From assembly GCF_036320965.1 (NCBI RefSeq), contig NC_092225.1, positions 72,577,108 through 72,641,107 of the forward strand: 64,000 nt of DNA. The letters are read 5' to 3'. Positions within the stretch are counted from its first letter, which is position 1; every line of letters begins with the position of its first letter. The position numbers and the translations under genes were made by a program. The stretch comes from Panulirus ornatus (taxonomy: Eukaryota > Arthropoda > Malacostraca > Decapoda > Palinuridae). This document shows, in pieces, positions 49,223 through 59,050 of this stretch. The notes below the pieces were generated by a model. The model made no database searches, was not told the DNA's origin, and was given only the letters and a program-made list of their open reading frames with translations.

Positions 49223-49372
49223 GTACTTACGAGCGTCGGGTCCGGAACGCTTGCCGAAGATGGAGCCGTTGAAGGGAGGCTTCCGGTAGCCGGCAGCGAC
49301 GGGATCCGTGAGGGCAGCCAGCAGGACCAGGACCACGGCCATCGCCACCACGACTCGCCTCGAGACCGACAT
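45026..49372 (-). CDS. SIFa: SIFamide neuropeptide precursor (two coding exons)
   Basis: Preprohormone for Gly1-SIFamide, an amidated brain neuropeptide of arthropods; in decapods SIFamides modulate the stomatogastric and olfactory systems. Join: 49372-49231, then 45114-45026 (minus strand), 231 nt, 76 residues, TGA stop. Order: signal peptide 1-27 (hydrophobic core AMAVVLVLLAAL, ending DPVAA), mature GYRKPPFNGSIF at 28-39, Gly40 for C-terminal amidation, Lys41-Arg42 convertase site, then a 34-residue C-terminal peptide with Cys59 and Cys66 and AWFP at 68-71. The insect homologue has the same C-x6-C-x2-WFP layout and near-identical length. The start is the only ATG giving a signal peptide and lies 5 nt after a splice acceptor. 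The intron is phase 1 (GCT C/TG TAT). No stop or frameshift; it looks functional. Homarus carries Val1 instead of Gly1, so this is not a Homarus-type peptide. Confidence 0.97.
45448..45835 (-). mobile_element. LINE family 3 C-terminal fragment in the SIFamide intron
   Basis: Minus-strand frames encode FDLLSLRNKSHDNRLNDLDL, FSSEMRRLRGNPIQILKMIR and SFDDLDL, then after a frameshift MDGYQLVNKRFTSNEKYFFF, NVNIWNDLPIRLVESRTLST and FKNRLDN with a stop. This is the post-polymerase region of the same family as 22.5-22.9 and 38.0-38.5 kb. Confidence 0.88.
46195..46235. repeat. (GT)n microsatellite
   Basis: GT tract with TTGT and TATG interruptions near its end. Confidence 0.93.
47271..47312. repeat. 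(CTAT)n tetranucleotide tract
   Basis: CTATCTATCTACCTAC followed by four clean CTAT units. Confidence 0.85.
48538..48585. repeat. (CA)n microsatellite
   Basis: About 24 CA units. Confidence 0.97.
48972..49010. repeat. (CA)n microsatellite
   Basis: About 19 CA units. Confidence 0.96.
49131..49220. repeat. (CA)10 and (CT)25 flanking the SIFamide donor site
   Basis: CA at 49131-49151 and CT at 49171-49220. On the transcript strand these read (GA)25 then (TG)10, starting 10 nt inside the intron. Confidence 0.96.
49231..49372 (-). CDS. SIFa: SIFamide coding exon with signal peptide and mature peptide
   Basis: 47 codons plus one base, ATG at 49372. The donor is GACGCTC/GTAAGT at 49231/49230, a perfect consensus. 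Upstream, minus-strand CTCTACCCCTGCAG at 49391-49378 is a good acceptor, so this exon probably begins at 49377 with only 5 nt of 5' UTR and the transcription start lies in a separate upstream exon. The exon is GC-rich (codons such as GTC, GTG, CTG), in sharp contrast to its AT-rich surroundings. Confidence 0.95.
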
Positions 49373-49380
49373 GATTCCTG

Positions 49381-49600
49381 CAGGGGTAGAGACCGCTGGG
49401 TTACTGGTGGGTAGAGACCGCTGGGTTACTGGTGGGTAGAGACCGCTGGGTTACTGGTGGGTAGAGACCGCTGGGTTACTGGTGAGTAGAGAACATTGGG
49501 TTAGCGGTGGGTAGAGATACTAGAGAACGCTTGGCTTGATGGCGGGTAGAGACCGCTGGGTTACTGATGGGTAGAAACCGTTAAGGTAAAGGGAGGGAGA
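49381..49600. repeat. 25-bp minisatellite upstream of the SIFamide coding exon
   Basis: About five clean and three decayed copies of GGGTAGAGACCGCTGGGTTA plus CTGGT. The first copy overlaps the pyrimidine tract of the probable acceptor at 49378 on the minus strand, so the repeat's CTCTACCC word supplies that tract. Confidence 0.93.
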
Positions 49601-49934
49601 AAACGGTTAATGTTGTGGGGGAGGGAAGGTCTAACTGTGGTCTGGCCACATTAAGTATCTCAGGTTTAATGTTATAATCTCCCTATCCATGATACAGTAC
49701 AGTGATCGTACGCATATTACCACGCTGCAGAGGTGAGGTCCAGTAAGACAAATACATAAGCGTCTCTTGTGTTGATATTGATTTGTTAGATTAAATATCT
49801 TCTTTATCTTGAAGTGATCACGTTCTTACAAATACAGAAACACAGTAGATGACATGATGCCACAAGGATACAGAGCGAACACCATCCTCACAGCTCATGA
49901 ACATGGATTATTGAAGACACTATATCTTTTTTTT
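49601..49934. other. Unannotated, upstream of the SIFamide gene
   Basis: No exon or promoter could be identified with confidence; a non-coding first exon is expected on the minus strand somewhere above 49380. Confidence 0.35.
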
Positions 49935-50165
49935 TTTTCAGTACACCCTCATGTATGCCTCATGCAACGTAGCGTCCTACTCATACACCATGACGTCATC
50001 CTCATGCACCGTGACATCCCCGTCTTCTACGGTGAGGTCCTCCTGATACACCCTCATACTGTTCTTACACAGCGAGGTCCTCCTCATACACGTGATGACC
50101 TCCTCATACTTTCCTCCTCATACACATCTTCATGTCCTCCTCATTCATCGTGATGTATTCCTCAT
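49935..50165. repeat. Degenerate TCCTCATACACC repeats
   Basis: About ten loose units of roughly 22-26 bp built on GTCCTCCTCATACACC and GTGA. One contains a perfect TGACGTCA palindrome (49991-49998). Confidence 0.65.
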
Positions 50166-51109
50166 ACTAGCAACATACCCATGCATTCTTGCTACTCCCT
50201 CACGACACACCCAACATACCTTCCTCATCCACCCGCTACACCTCCACCAGAATCCTTCCTCATGCGTGTTTCCCTCATCACACGTGAAGGTAAAATACCT
50301 GAGCTGTAGAATTAAGGAGACAGGTCTCATCCCAACAGCTATGTATCTTGCTGTATACTTTTGCCACTTTGTGTATTTCTTTAACGTCGGAAATCTCCTC
50401 CAATTCAGTATTTTTTCCGACTCTTTTGTCTGGAGTCATTTCATCTCCGATTTTTCAACGCCTCGCTCACTGGCAGGATCAAAGCGTTTGCCGCCAACGA
50501 TGAAAAACTTGAACGACCTTACGTTTGTTGTCTTATCTTGTTACTCTGATGATGACGTGTTTTGCCATGCTTGTCCTGATAACCGGAGGGGGGGTGGGTG
50601 TCTCCCAGGATTTAGGAAACGCAGAAGAAAACTCAAAAACGTATACTCGAGAAACATTTTCTAGCACACAGAGAACTAGTTAACTGTTCAGTGAACTTAG
50701 CTTCGCTTTACTTTCTTTCCCCCTTCACCCCATTAAGTCGCAAACATATGCAACATGGAAGACTTTCCTATCGTCACAATATTTGTTATAGCAGCTACTG
50801 TGTCACGTAATTACTGTGTGGCCGCTAACCATGGACTGGTCGTTATGTTGCCTCTTTCTTTTCCCTACACCACTGTGGGGCTCTCTCCCCTCCTACACCC
50901 CATTCCATCAGATGGGACCCGACTCGCTGTAAAAACTAGATTTTCCACTCTTTTTCAAAATGATTTCTGATCATTCTCCGGCTCTCTCCTGTTTCCTCTA
51001 TTTTTGAAGCCCATTTTTCTATCGTTTTATTGAAGGTTCATATTGACTGCGAAATAAACCATGATGTTCAGTATCTGGTGCTGACTGACTTAATACACGC
51101 ATTGGTTAC
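50166..51109. other. Unannotated
   Basis: No gene recognised. The 190-codon plus-strand frame ending at 50664 begins inside the TCCTCATACACC repeats and shows no domain. Confidence 0.4.
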
Positions 51110-51300
51110 TGGTCAGCAGCCAATCAGGAGGTAGAGTACATGAGCAGCAACTAATCAGGAAACAGAGTATAGAACACATGAGCACCAGCCAATCATGTAG
51201 CAGAGTACAGACCACAAGAGCAGCAGCCAATAAGGAAACACAGTACATATTCCATGAGCAGCAGCCAATCAGGAGGCGAGGAACAGATCACATGAGCACA
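51110..51300. repeat. Degenerate minisatellite, AGCAGCAGCCAATCAGGAGG type
   Basis: Five units of about 38 bp, each with CAGCCAATCAGG or a close variant and a CAGAGTACAGAACACATGAG-like half. Confidence 0.8.
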
Positions 51301-51764
51301 ACAAACAAATGGTGCTGAATTTCGACTTCTCTCTCCCTTTCTACCTCCCTTTACTATCCTCACTGTGTGTTCCTCCTCCCTTCTCATCCTCTCCCTGCAT
51401 CACGTAGAGTGCTAGTGTTGATGATGATGTGTGATGACAACCACACCATACTTGCTACCATTACTAATACCATTTTCTCTATGGTTCAGTAACCATCTCC
51501 ACTACACACCCCTACCTCCCACCACACACGACATTCATGTCACATTCTGCTCAACGGACTGTTACAACCACCCCACCTTAACTAGTACACACAACCATAC
51601 TCTGTGGTTGTACCCTTCCCCACACTCGTCGCCATAACCACCACAAGATCTACCACAAGCAGGAGACTGTTCATCATACATACAACCAAAATACCATAAA
51701 GTAACAGCCGTATCTTAGTCATCATAATTAGAGGCATCACCTCCATCACAACCGTAAACACCAA
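51301..51764. other. Unannotated, pyrimidine-rich
   Basis: No gene seen; the composition grades into the CCA-rich array that follows. Confidence 0.4.
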
Positions 51765-52205
51765 CCATACACCCACCACCACAACTGCCAATCATACACC
51801 CACCACCACAACCACCAGCCATACACCCACCACCACAACTGCCAATCATACACCCACCACCACAACCACCAACCATACACCACCACCACAACCACCAGCC
51901 ATACACCCACCACCACAACTGCCAATCATACACCCACCACCACAACCACCAACCATACACCACCACCACAACCACCAGCCATACACCACCACCACAACCA
52001 CCAGCCATGCGCCACCACCACAACCACCAGCCACACACACACCACCACAACCACTAGCCATACGCCACCACCACAACCACATACCCACCACCACAACCAC
52101 CAACCATACACCCACCACCACCACAACCACCAGCCATACACCCACCACCACCACAACCACCAGCCATACACCCACCACCACCACATCCACAAACCATTCA
52201 CGCAC
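51765..52205. repeat. CCA-rich minisatellite
   Basis: Fifteen or so units of 27-33 bp based on CACCACCACAACCACCAGCC plus ATACAC. G is nearly absent on the plus strand, so the minus strand is G-rich with repeated GGTGGTGG. The reverse-strand open frames of 111-191 codons (Val/Trp/Gly-rich) are artefacts of this array. Confidence 0.93.
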
Positions 52206-52274
52206 CACCACCACAAGCCACCCAAGACGTCCTCCAGACCATACAGTACCTCTGCCTGCCTAAGTCTGGCCATG

Positions 52275-52392
52275 GTGACAGCCCTGGGGTCAGGGACAGT
52301 GTACCAATGCCCCTCCAACCTCCATACTCTGGCGTCAGGGACAGTGTACCACTGGTCCCCAGACTCCGGGGTTGGGAACAATGTACCACATA
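52275..52392. repeat. About 50-bp tandem repeat, 2-3 copies
   Basis: Diverged units containing TCAGGGACAGTGTACCA, then CTCCAACCTCC or CCCCAGACTCC. The third is partial (GGGAACAATGTACCA). Confidence 0.7.
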
Positions 52393-52619
52393 CGTTGTGA
52401 TGGTAATCCTCCATCAGCTGGTATATTGCCCTCTTTGTGGTGCCATGTCCAATCCTCTCCCTCCTTCCTGCATACACACAACTGGATTTTGTCCGTTTCA
52501 TTCACCGGTGAGGCGCTGCCTGTTATTTGGTTTTTGGTTCTGGACAAACACAATGGCGGGAAAAATATACGAGGAAAGAAAGGATGTGTTGAGGTTTAAG
52601 TTACAGCACAGAGCGAGAA

Positions 52620-52965
52620 TTTTGGTTAGTACTGTATGAGAACTTTAGTTAGCACTGTATGAGAACCTTAGCACTGTATGAGAACTTTAGTTAGCACTGT
52701 ATGAGAACCTTAGCACTGTATGAGAACCTTAGTTAGCACTGTATGAGAACCTTAGCACTGTATGAGAACCTTAGCACTGTATGAGAACCTTAGTTAGCAC
52801 TGTATGAGAACCGTAGCACTGTATGAGAACCGTAGCACTGTATGAGAACTTTAGTTAGCACTGTATGAGAACCTTAGTTAGCACTGTATGAGAACCTTAG
52901 CACTGTATGAGAACCTTAGTTAGCACTGTATGAGAACTTTAGTTAGCACTATGACAAACTTAGCG
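52620..52965. repeat. Mixed 19-bp and 23-bp minisatellite, about 16 units
   Basis: Short unit TTAGCACTGTATGAGAACC (19 bp) and a long form with a duplicated TTAG (23 bp) interspersed. Decays into diverged copies up to about 53040. Confidence 0.93.
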
Positions 52966-53189
52966 CTATACTAAACCCTAGTTAGCGCTATATAGCACTA
53001 TACGATAACCTTAGCTCTATAGAAGAACCCTAATATGCACCATGCGAGAAACTGAACACTGGAGGAGGAGCTTTGTTAACACTACGCGAGGACCATTGTT
53101 AACACTATCCTTTGTAAAATCTATGTGTTAATGAGGTTTTAGGAAGTCGCTCTAGGTCGACCATGTCATACTCAAGGTTGTATCTCGCT

Positions 53190-53612
53190 AACCACGTCAT
53201 GCTCAATGTAGCACCTTGTCAACCACGTCATGCTCAATGTAGCACCTTGTCAACCACGTCACGCTCAATGTAGCACCTTGTCAACCACGTCATGCTCAAT
53301 GTAGCACCTTGTCAACCACGTCATGCTCAATGTAGCACCTTGTCAACCACGTCATGCTCAATGTAGCACCTTGTCAACCACGTCATGCTCAATGTAGCAC
53401 CTTGTCAACCACGTCATGCTCAATGTAGCACCTTGTCAACCACGTCATGCTCAATGTAGCACCTTGTCAACCACGTCACGCTCAATGTAGCACCTTGTCA
53501 ACCACGTCATGCTCAATGTAGCACCTTGTCAACCACGTCATGCTCAGTGTAGCACCTTGTCAACCACGTCACGCTCAATGTAGCACCTTGTCAACCACGT
53601 CATGCTCAATGC
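53190..53612. repeat. 31-bp minisatellite, about 14 copies, each with CCACGTCA
   Basis: Unit begins CACCTTGTCAACCACGTCAT and ends GCTCAATGTAG. Copies are almost identical (only T/C at CATGC/CACGC and rare changes), implying recent expansion. A diverged leader lies at 53140-53190. Confidence 0.96.
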
Positions 53613-53823
53613 GGCTGCTGGGTTGAGTTTGGATCAAGTAGATCTTTGCCTTAGGGAAAGAACAGTGAGCAGTAATTTGTTATCTCAGGACTGTAACATA
53701 TGGTACGCTATACTTAGAACTAAACTATATGATCAAGATATTTCAATATGTGTCGCAAGATGTGGACTATAATTCTGTTCTAATCTATACGTATGTATTA
53801 ATAACGTTATCCCTAACACGCTC

Positions 53824-54004
53824 CATTCAAAGGCTTCAGGCATGTGGAGCAACACTGAATCAGTTTCAGATTCAAAGGCTTCAGGCATGTGGAGCAACAC
53901 TGAATCAGTTTCAGATTCAAAGGCTTCAGGCATGTGGAGCAACACTGAATCAGTTTCAGATTCAAAGGCTTTAGGCAAACGAAGCAACAATGAATCAGTT
54001 TCAG
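53824..54004 (+). repeat. 45-bp minisatellite, four copies, adjoining LINE family 3
   Basis: Three near-identical units (GGCTTCAGGCATGTGGAGCA then ACACTGAATCAGTTTCAGAT) and a diverged fourth that runs straight into LINE family 3 sequence. The unit is 15 codons long, so the frame stays open. Confidence 0.93.
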
Positions 54005-55210
54005 GTTCGACGTAAATATCAACACCAACTCCCCTAAAACCCTCATTATTACCCTTAACTTTAAAAGAGAGGATTTTAATGGGTTGCGCGACGCATTAAA
54101 GAGTCTGACCCTTGTTGGCTCATGCCCAGAAGAATTATGGGCTAGTTTTAATCGTCAGTTTATGCACCAACAACACACATTCACTCCCATGCACGGCAGA
54201 AACAAATGAACCAGCAACAACGAGCCTGGACGGTACTCCAAGCTATATGGCGGATAATAAACTCCACAAAAGGAAGAAACAATGACCCAGATGTTGCATG
54301 GCACTATAACACAATTAGGAGACACGTACAACGACTCAACCAACGAGCCAAGAGATTACACGAAGTGAGTACTGGAAGAGGGAGTAATAGAGATCCTAAA
54401 AGACTTGATAGATATATCGATAATAAGAAGTGTTCTATACGGAATGGGATGGGACCCCTTAGTAAACAAGGATGGGGAACCCATTGTGGATGATAAAAGC
54501 AGAGCAACAACTCTGAACATGGTTTTCAGTTCTGTGTTTATGCTAGAAAACAACGACACGAATTTTGAGATAGTCCTAAATAGCACTCACACGACACAAA
54601 AATTTACCGTCACAGTCAGGGAAGCACTAAGACAGTTAGATTATTTGAACACTAATAAAGGCCCAGTTTGTGAAAGTTTCTATCACGGGTTATTACTTGT
54701 CCAACACGAACTTACCGGACCGTTAACCTATATTGTTAAAATATCTCTCCAGGATGGAATAGTCTCACAGGACTGGAGACTACCAGACGTTACTCCTATA
54801 CACAAAAAGAGAAGCCGTGATTGGCCTGGTTAATTGCCGTTCTATTAGTCTCATATCAATCATATGTAAACTTCTGGAGTCAATTGTTAGAGGTAAAATC
54901 ACCGAATGGTATAGAAAATGGAACATGCATTTAAAATTCGATTATGAACTTATGGGCCACAAGATAAAGGACACCCCTAGTGTGAGAGATCTAGAAGGTC
55001 ATTGTCTCCAGTAACTTCATATTCTCCCAGCACTGCAATGAAGCTGCCAAGAAAGCAAATGCGACTTGAGGATTTATAAACAGAAACTTTACGTATAAAA
55101 GGATGTGATATTGCCAGTATACCTAAGTCTAGTTAGACCACAACTCGAATCTGTAGCGCATTTCTGGGCCTCCCACTTAAGCATCAAAGACTATTGTATC
55201 CCGATGGAAG
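54005..55210 (+). mobile_element. LINE family 3 copy with internal deletion of the polymerase core
   Basis: FRFDVNINTNSPKTLIITLN (end of the endonuclease domain, about 54000-54060), DFNGLRDALKSLTLVGSCPE (54073-54132) and ELWASFNRQF give the linker. DKSRATTLNMVFSSVFM, LDYLNTNKGPVCESFYHGLL, DWRLPDVTPIHKK and SISLISIICKLLESIVRGKI (54840-54900) are the polymerase N-terminal region (the consensus has NYRPISLLS). At about 54935 the sequence jumps to FDYELMGHKIKDTPSVRDLE and the C-terminal region, nearly identical in DNA to 22275-22480. Motifs A to C are deleted. Confidence 0.9.
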
Positions 55211-56071
55211 GTTATGTCAAAATATATCCCAAAGCTTATGTACATATACGTACAATAAGATTCTTCAAGATGTTGACGGTCTTATAAACATAAGAGAATC
55301 ATTCGTGGAGGAAGTGTAACAATCTCCACTCATGAGAAGTTAAACTCTGACATCAAAGTTAAACTGTGACATCAACAGCACATGACGGGGTACGCGAGCA
55401 TCTTGTGAGATGTGAGTTGTGAACAGTAACTAGATGAGTTGTGAGCCCTGCTTCAGGAGTTACACTCTCGAGTTATGAGTCGTGTTGGAAAAGCCATAGA
55501 ACACTTCACCGCTCTCAGTAAAGATTTGACTGAAGCTGGTTATCGCTGCCTGGCATTACTTTAGAGGTTCATGAACCATGAAATGAAAAGGCTGTTCTCA
55601 CGTGAGTATAATCTGGTCTGCTGGAGTTTACAGTGAACTGATGGCATTAATTAAACTTAGAGACCTACACACGAATCATCGCCGGTTTTAACCATTACAT
55701 GTAGAGAGATTATACTTCACTACTGAGAACCAACTTTCACATGTGATGTGGAACGTAAGTTATGAGGCATTGCTACTGTAGTGTAGATAATGGACCAGTA
55801 GTTATCTACGTGTAAACTAACCATCTCCTGAAGTGTGGACAGCTGATGTACGTACACGGCAAGTATTGCTGATGAAAGTCAGAGAAGAAAGTCTTTTAAA
55901 ACAGCGCCAACCACAGCTTTCCAATAAATCATATCACAATTATATCCTTTCACATGTCTAACGTGATATTGTAGATGTTAATCATATTCAGCAGGCTGCT
56001 GGACAACATTCATGTCTAACATTATCATGAGGATATGATCTTAATACAAAGCCTTTCTTCCTTGTCATGCT
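55211..56071. other. Unannotated
   Basis: No gene recognised. 55320-55480 has loose GTGACATCA and GAGTTGTGAG repeats. Confidence 0.4.
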
Positions 56072-58274
56072 TCAGTATAAAGCCTTGGTTCCCAGTCATG
56101 CTCTCAACCAGAGCCTTGGTTCCCAGTCATGCACTCAACCAGAGCCTTGGTTCCCAGTCATGCTCTCAACCAGAGCCTTGGTTCCCAGTCATGCACTCAA
56201 CCAGAGCCTTGGTTCCCAGTCATGCTCTCAACCAGAGCCTTGGTTCCCAGTCATGCACTCAACCAGAGCCTTGGTTCCCAGTCATGCAGAGCCTTGGTTC
56301 CCAGTCATGCTCTCAACCAGAGCCTTGGTTCCCAGTCATGCAGAGCCTTGGTTCCCAGTCATGCACTCAACCAGAGCCTTGGTTCCCAGTCATGCAGAGC
56401 CTTGGTTCCCAGTCATGCTCTCAACCAGAGCCTTGGTTCCCAGTCATGCAGAGCCTTGGTTCCCAGTCATGCTCTCAACCAGAGCCTTGGTTCCCAGTCA
56501 TGCAGAGCCTTGGTTCCCAGTCATGCTCTCAACCAGAGCCTTGGTTCCCAGTCATGCAGAGCCTTGGTTCCCAGTCATGCTCTCAACCAGAGCCTTGGTT
56601 CCCAGTCATGCAGAGCCTTGGTTCCCAGTCATGCAGAGCCTTGGTTCCCAGTCATGCAGAGCCTTGGTTCCCAGTCATGCAGAGCCTTGGTTCCCAGTCA
56701 TGCAGAGCCTTGGTTCCCAGTCATGCACTCATGCAGAGCCTTGGTTCCCAGTCATGCTCTCAACCAGAGCCTTGGTTCCCAGTCATGCAGAGCCTTGGTT
56801 CCCAGTCATGCAGAGCCTTGGTTCCCAGTCATGCAGAGCCTTGGTTCCCAGTCATGCAGAGCCTTGGTTCCCAGTCATGCACTCATGCAGAGCCTTGGTT
56901 CCCAGTCATGCTCTCAACCAGAGCCTTGGTTCCCAGTCATGCACTCATGCAGAGCCTTGGTTCCCAGTCATGCTCTCATGCAGAGCCTTGGTTCCCAGTC
57001 ATGCACTCATGCAGAGCCTTGGTTCCCAGTCATGCTCTCATGCAGAGCCTTGGTTCCCAGTCATGCACTCATGCAGAGCCTTGGTTCCCAGTCATGCACT
57101 CATGCAGAGCCTTGGTTCCCAGTCATGCACTCATGCAGAGCCTTGGTTCCCAGTCATGCACTCATGCAGAGCCTTGGTTCCCAGTCATGCACTCATGCAG
57201 AGCCTTGGTTCCCAGTCATGCACTGATGCAGAGCCTTGGTTCCCAGTCATGCACTCAAGCAGAGCCTTGGTTCCCAGTCATGCACTCATGCAGAGCCTTG
57301 GTTCCCAGTCATGCACTCATGCAGAGCCTTGGTTCCCAGTCATGCTCTCAACCAGAGCCTTGGTTCCCAGTCATGCTCTCATGCAGAGCCTTGGTTCCCA
57401 GTCATGCTCTCATGCAGGGCCTTGGTTCCCAGTCATGCACTCATGCAGAGCCTTGGTTCCCAGTCATGCTCTCATGCAGAGCCTTGGTTCCCAGTCATGC
57501 TCTCATGCAGGGCCTTGGTTCCCAGTCATGCACTCATGCAGAGCCTTGGTTCCCAGTCATGCACTCATGCAGAGCCTTGGTTCCCAGTCATGCTCTCATG
57601 CAGGGCCTTGGTTCCCAGTCATGCACTCATGCAGAGCCTTGGTTCCCAGTCATGCACTCATGCAGAGCCTTGGTTCCCAGTCATGCACTCATGCAGAGCC
57701 TTGGTTCCCAGTCATGCTCTCATGCAGAGCCTTGGTTCCCAGTCATGCACTCATGCAGGGCCTTGGTTTCCAGTCATGCACTCATGCAGAGCCTTGGTTC
57801 CCAGTCATGCTCTCATGCAGAGCCTTGGTTCCCAGTCATGCTCTCATGCAGGGCCTTGGTTCCCAGTCATGCACTCATGCAGAGCCTTGGTTCCCAGTCA
57901 TGCATTCATGCAGAGCCTTGGTTTCCAGTCATGCACTCATGCAGAGCCTTGGTTCCCAGTCATGCTCTCATGCAGAGCCTTGGTTCCCAGTCATGCTCTC
58001 ATGCAGGGCCTTGGTTCCCAGTCATGCACTCATGCAGAGCCTTGGTTCCCAGTCATGCACTCATGCAGAGCCTTGGTTCCCAGTCATGCTCTCATGCAGA
58101 GCCTTGGTTCCCAGTCATGCACTCATGCAGAGCCTTGGTTCCCAGTCATGCACTCATGCAGAGCCTTGGTTCCCAGTCATGCATTCATGCAGAGCCTTGG
58201 TTCCCAGTCATGCACTCATGCAGAGCCTTGGTTCCCAGTCATGCACTCATGCAGAGCCTTGGTTCCCAGTCATT
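56072..58274. repeat. 2.2-kb minisatellite with 23-bp and 31-bp units and a 54-bp higher-order repeat
   Basis: Core CAGAGCCTTGGTTCCCAGTC plus ATG (23 bp), with or without an 8-bp spacer CTCTCAAC, CACTCAAC, CACTCATG or CTCTCATG (31 bp). About 75 units. Zones: 56083-56286 31-bp units; about 56287-56610 alternating 31+23 (54-bp higher-order repeat, about six copies); 56610-56880 mostly pure 23-bp units; 56880-58270 31-bp units with the CATG-type spacer. No stop codon occurs in any forward frame, so 747-749-codon frames span it. Confidence 0.97.
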
Positions 58275-58555
58275 CAGTTGCTGAAGAACCAAGTTTTCTG
58301 TCTTCATTGATCATGACGTCATCACAACAAGGTGTCCATGAAGGTTGAGTTGTGTACAGGAGGACCGCTCGTCCAGTGTCACTCCCTCTTCAGAGTCCAC
58401 AACACATCTGATATAGGAATCAATACTTCAAGTAGAATGTCCCCTTCCTCACCTCTAGTTCCAGGTTGTTCCACATATAAAAGCAACACTGACTCCACAT
58501 TAGGCTGTCGGATCTACTGTATCAAGAGGCAACGAGAAGCGAGCTTCAACAGGTC
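58275..58555. other. Unannotated
   Basis: A TGACGTCA palindrome lies at 58314-58321. No gene seen. Confidence 0.4.
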
Positions 58556-58780
58556 TCAGTTTAGCCCTGTCCTGAAACGCCATTGTATCAACTGCTCTGA
58601 AATAATTCGACTTCGACAGAAATTGAGACAAAAAAATTCTTGGGGCACCGATGGTTTGTCATGTAAAGTCGATCTCTCTAATGAACTGGTGACAACATTG
58701 TCTTCACTGTTGTCAATATTGTGCTTAATGTTGTCAATAGTCACATTACTCTCCTTGTCTGAACACGGAGTCCTTTTCTC
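58556..58780 (+). pseudogene. Possible LINE polymerase N-terminal fragment
   Basis: SEIIRLRQKLRQKNSWGTDG then LSCKVDLSNELVTTLSS resembles the IxKLKxKxSxGxDGIxxKLIK segment that precedes the polymerase in many LINEs. The match is short and the frame ends soon after. Uncertain. Confidence 0.3.
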
Positions 58781-58937
58781 TACATGTCTTAATGACGCTG
58801 ATATGACTTAGATAACTTAATCCCTTTTGTTTTCTCACTATGCAATAGTGAGTCCTGCTTACCTGTATTGTACACCATTCCTTATTAGACCATTATGATA
58901 CGGTTTTCTCTAGCCGGTTCGGAAGTCATTTCTATAC

Positions 58938-59050
58938 ATCATACAGTAGTCTTGCTACCACCTCATACAGTAGTCTTGCCACCACCTCATACAGTAGTCT
59001 TGCCACCACCTCATACAGTAGTCTTGCTACCACCTCATGCAGTAGTCATA
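58938..59050. repeat. 24-bp minisatellite, 4-5 copies
   Basis: Unit CATACAGTAGTCTTGCCACC plus ACCT. The unit is 8 codons long, so an open frame persists. Confidence 0.93.

Larger units (their letters stand above)
45115..49230 (-). other. SIFamide intron, 4116 bp
   Basis: GT-AG intron in phase 1. It holds a LINE family 3 fragment (45448-45835, same strand as the gene), a (GT)n tract at 46195-46235, a CTAT tetranucleotide tract at 47271-47312, (CA)n at 48538-48585, 48972-49010 and 49131-49151, and (CT)n at 49171-49220, ten bases from the donor. 45836-49130 otherwise shows no gene; short open frames such as 48295-48489 carry no motif. Confidence 0.9.

Noticed and set aside
50092..50664. 190-codon plus-strand frame
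   Set aside because: It starts in degenerate TCCTCATACACC repeats and shows no domain, homology or splice support.
51715..52501. Reverse-strand Val/Trp/Gly-rich frames of 111-191 codons
   Set aside because: Translation of the CCA-rich minisatellite; no family motif and not conserved in frame.
56035..58348. Open frames of 749, 747, 365 and 370 codons on the plus strand
   Set aside because: They are the three frames of one stop-free minisatellite. The peptides are the same rotating PWFPVM/SLGSQSC/RALVPSHA words, with no unique coding flank or start context.
58332..58811. 159-codon plus-strand frame as an intact gene
   Set aside because: Only a short central segment resembles a LINE protein; the rest has no recognisable features.
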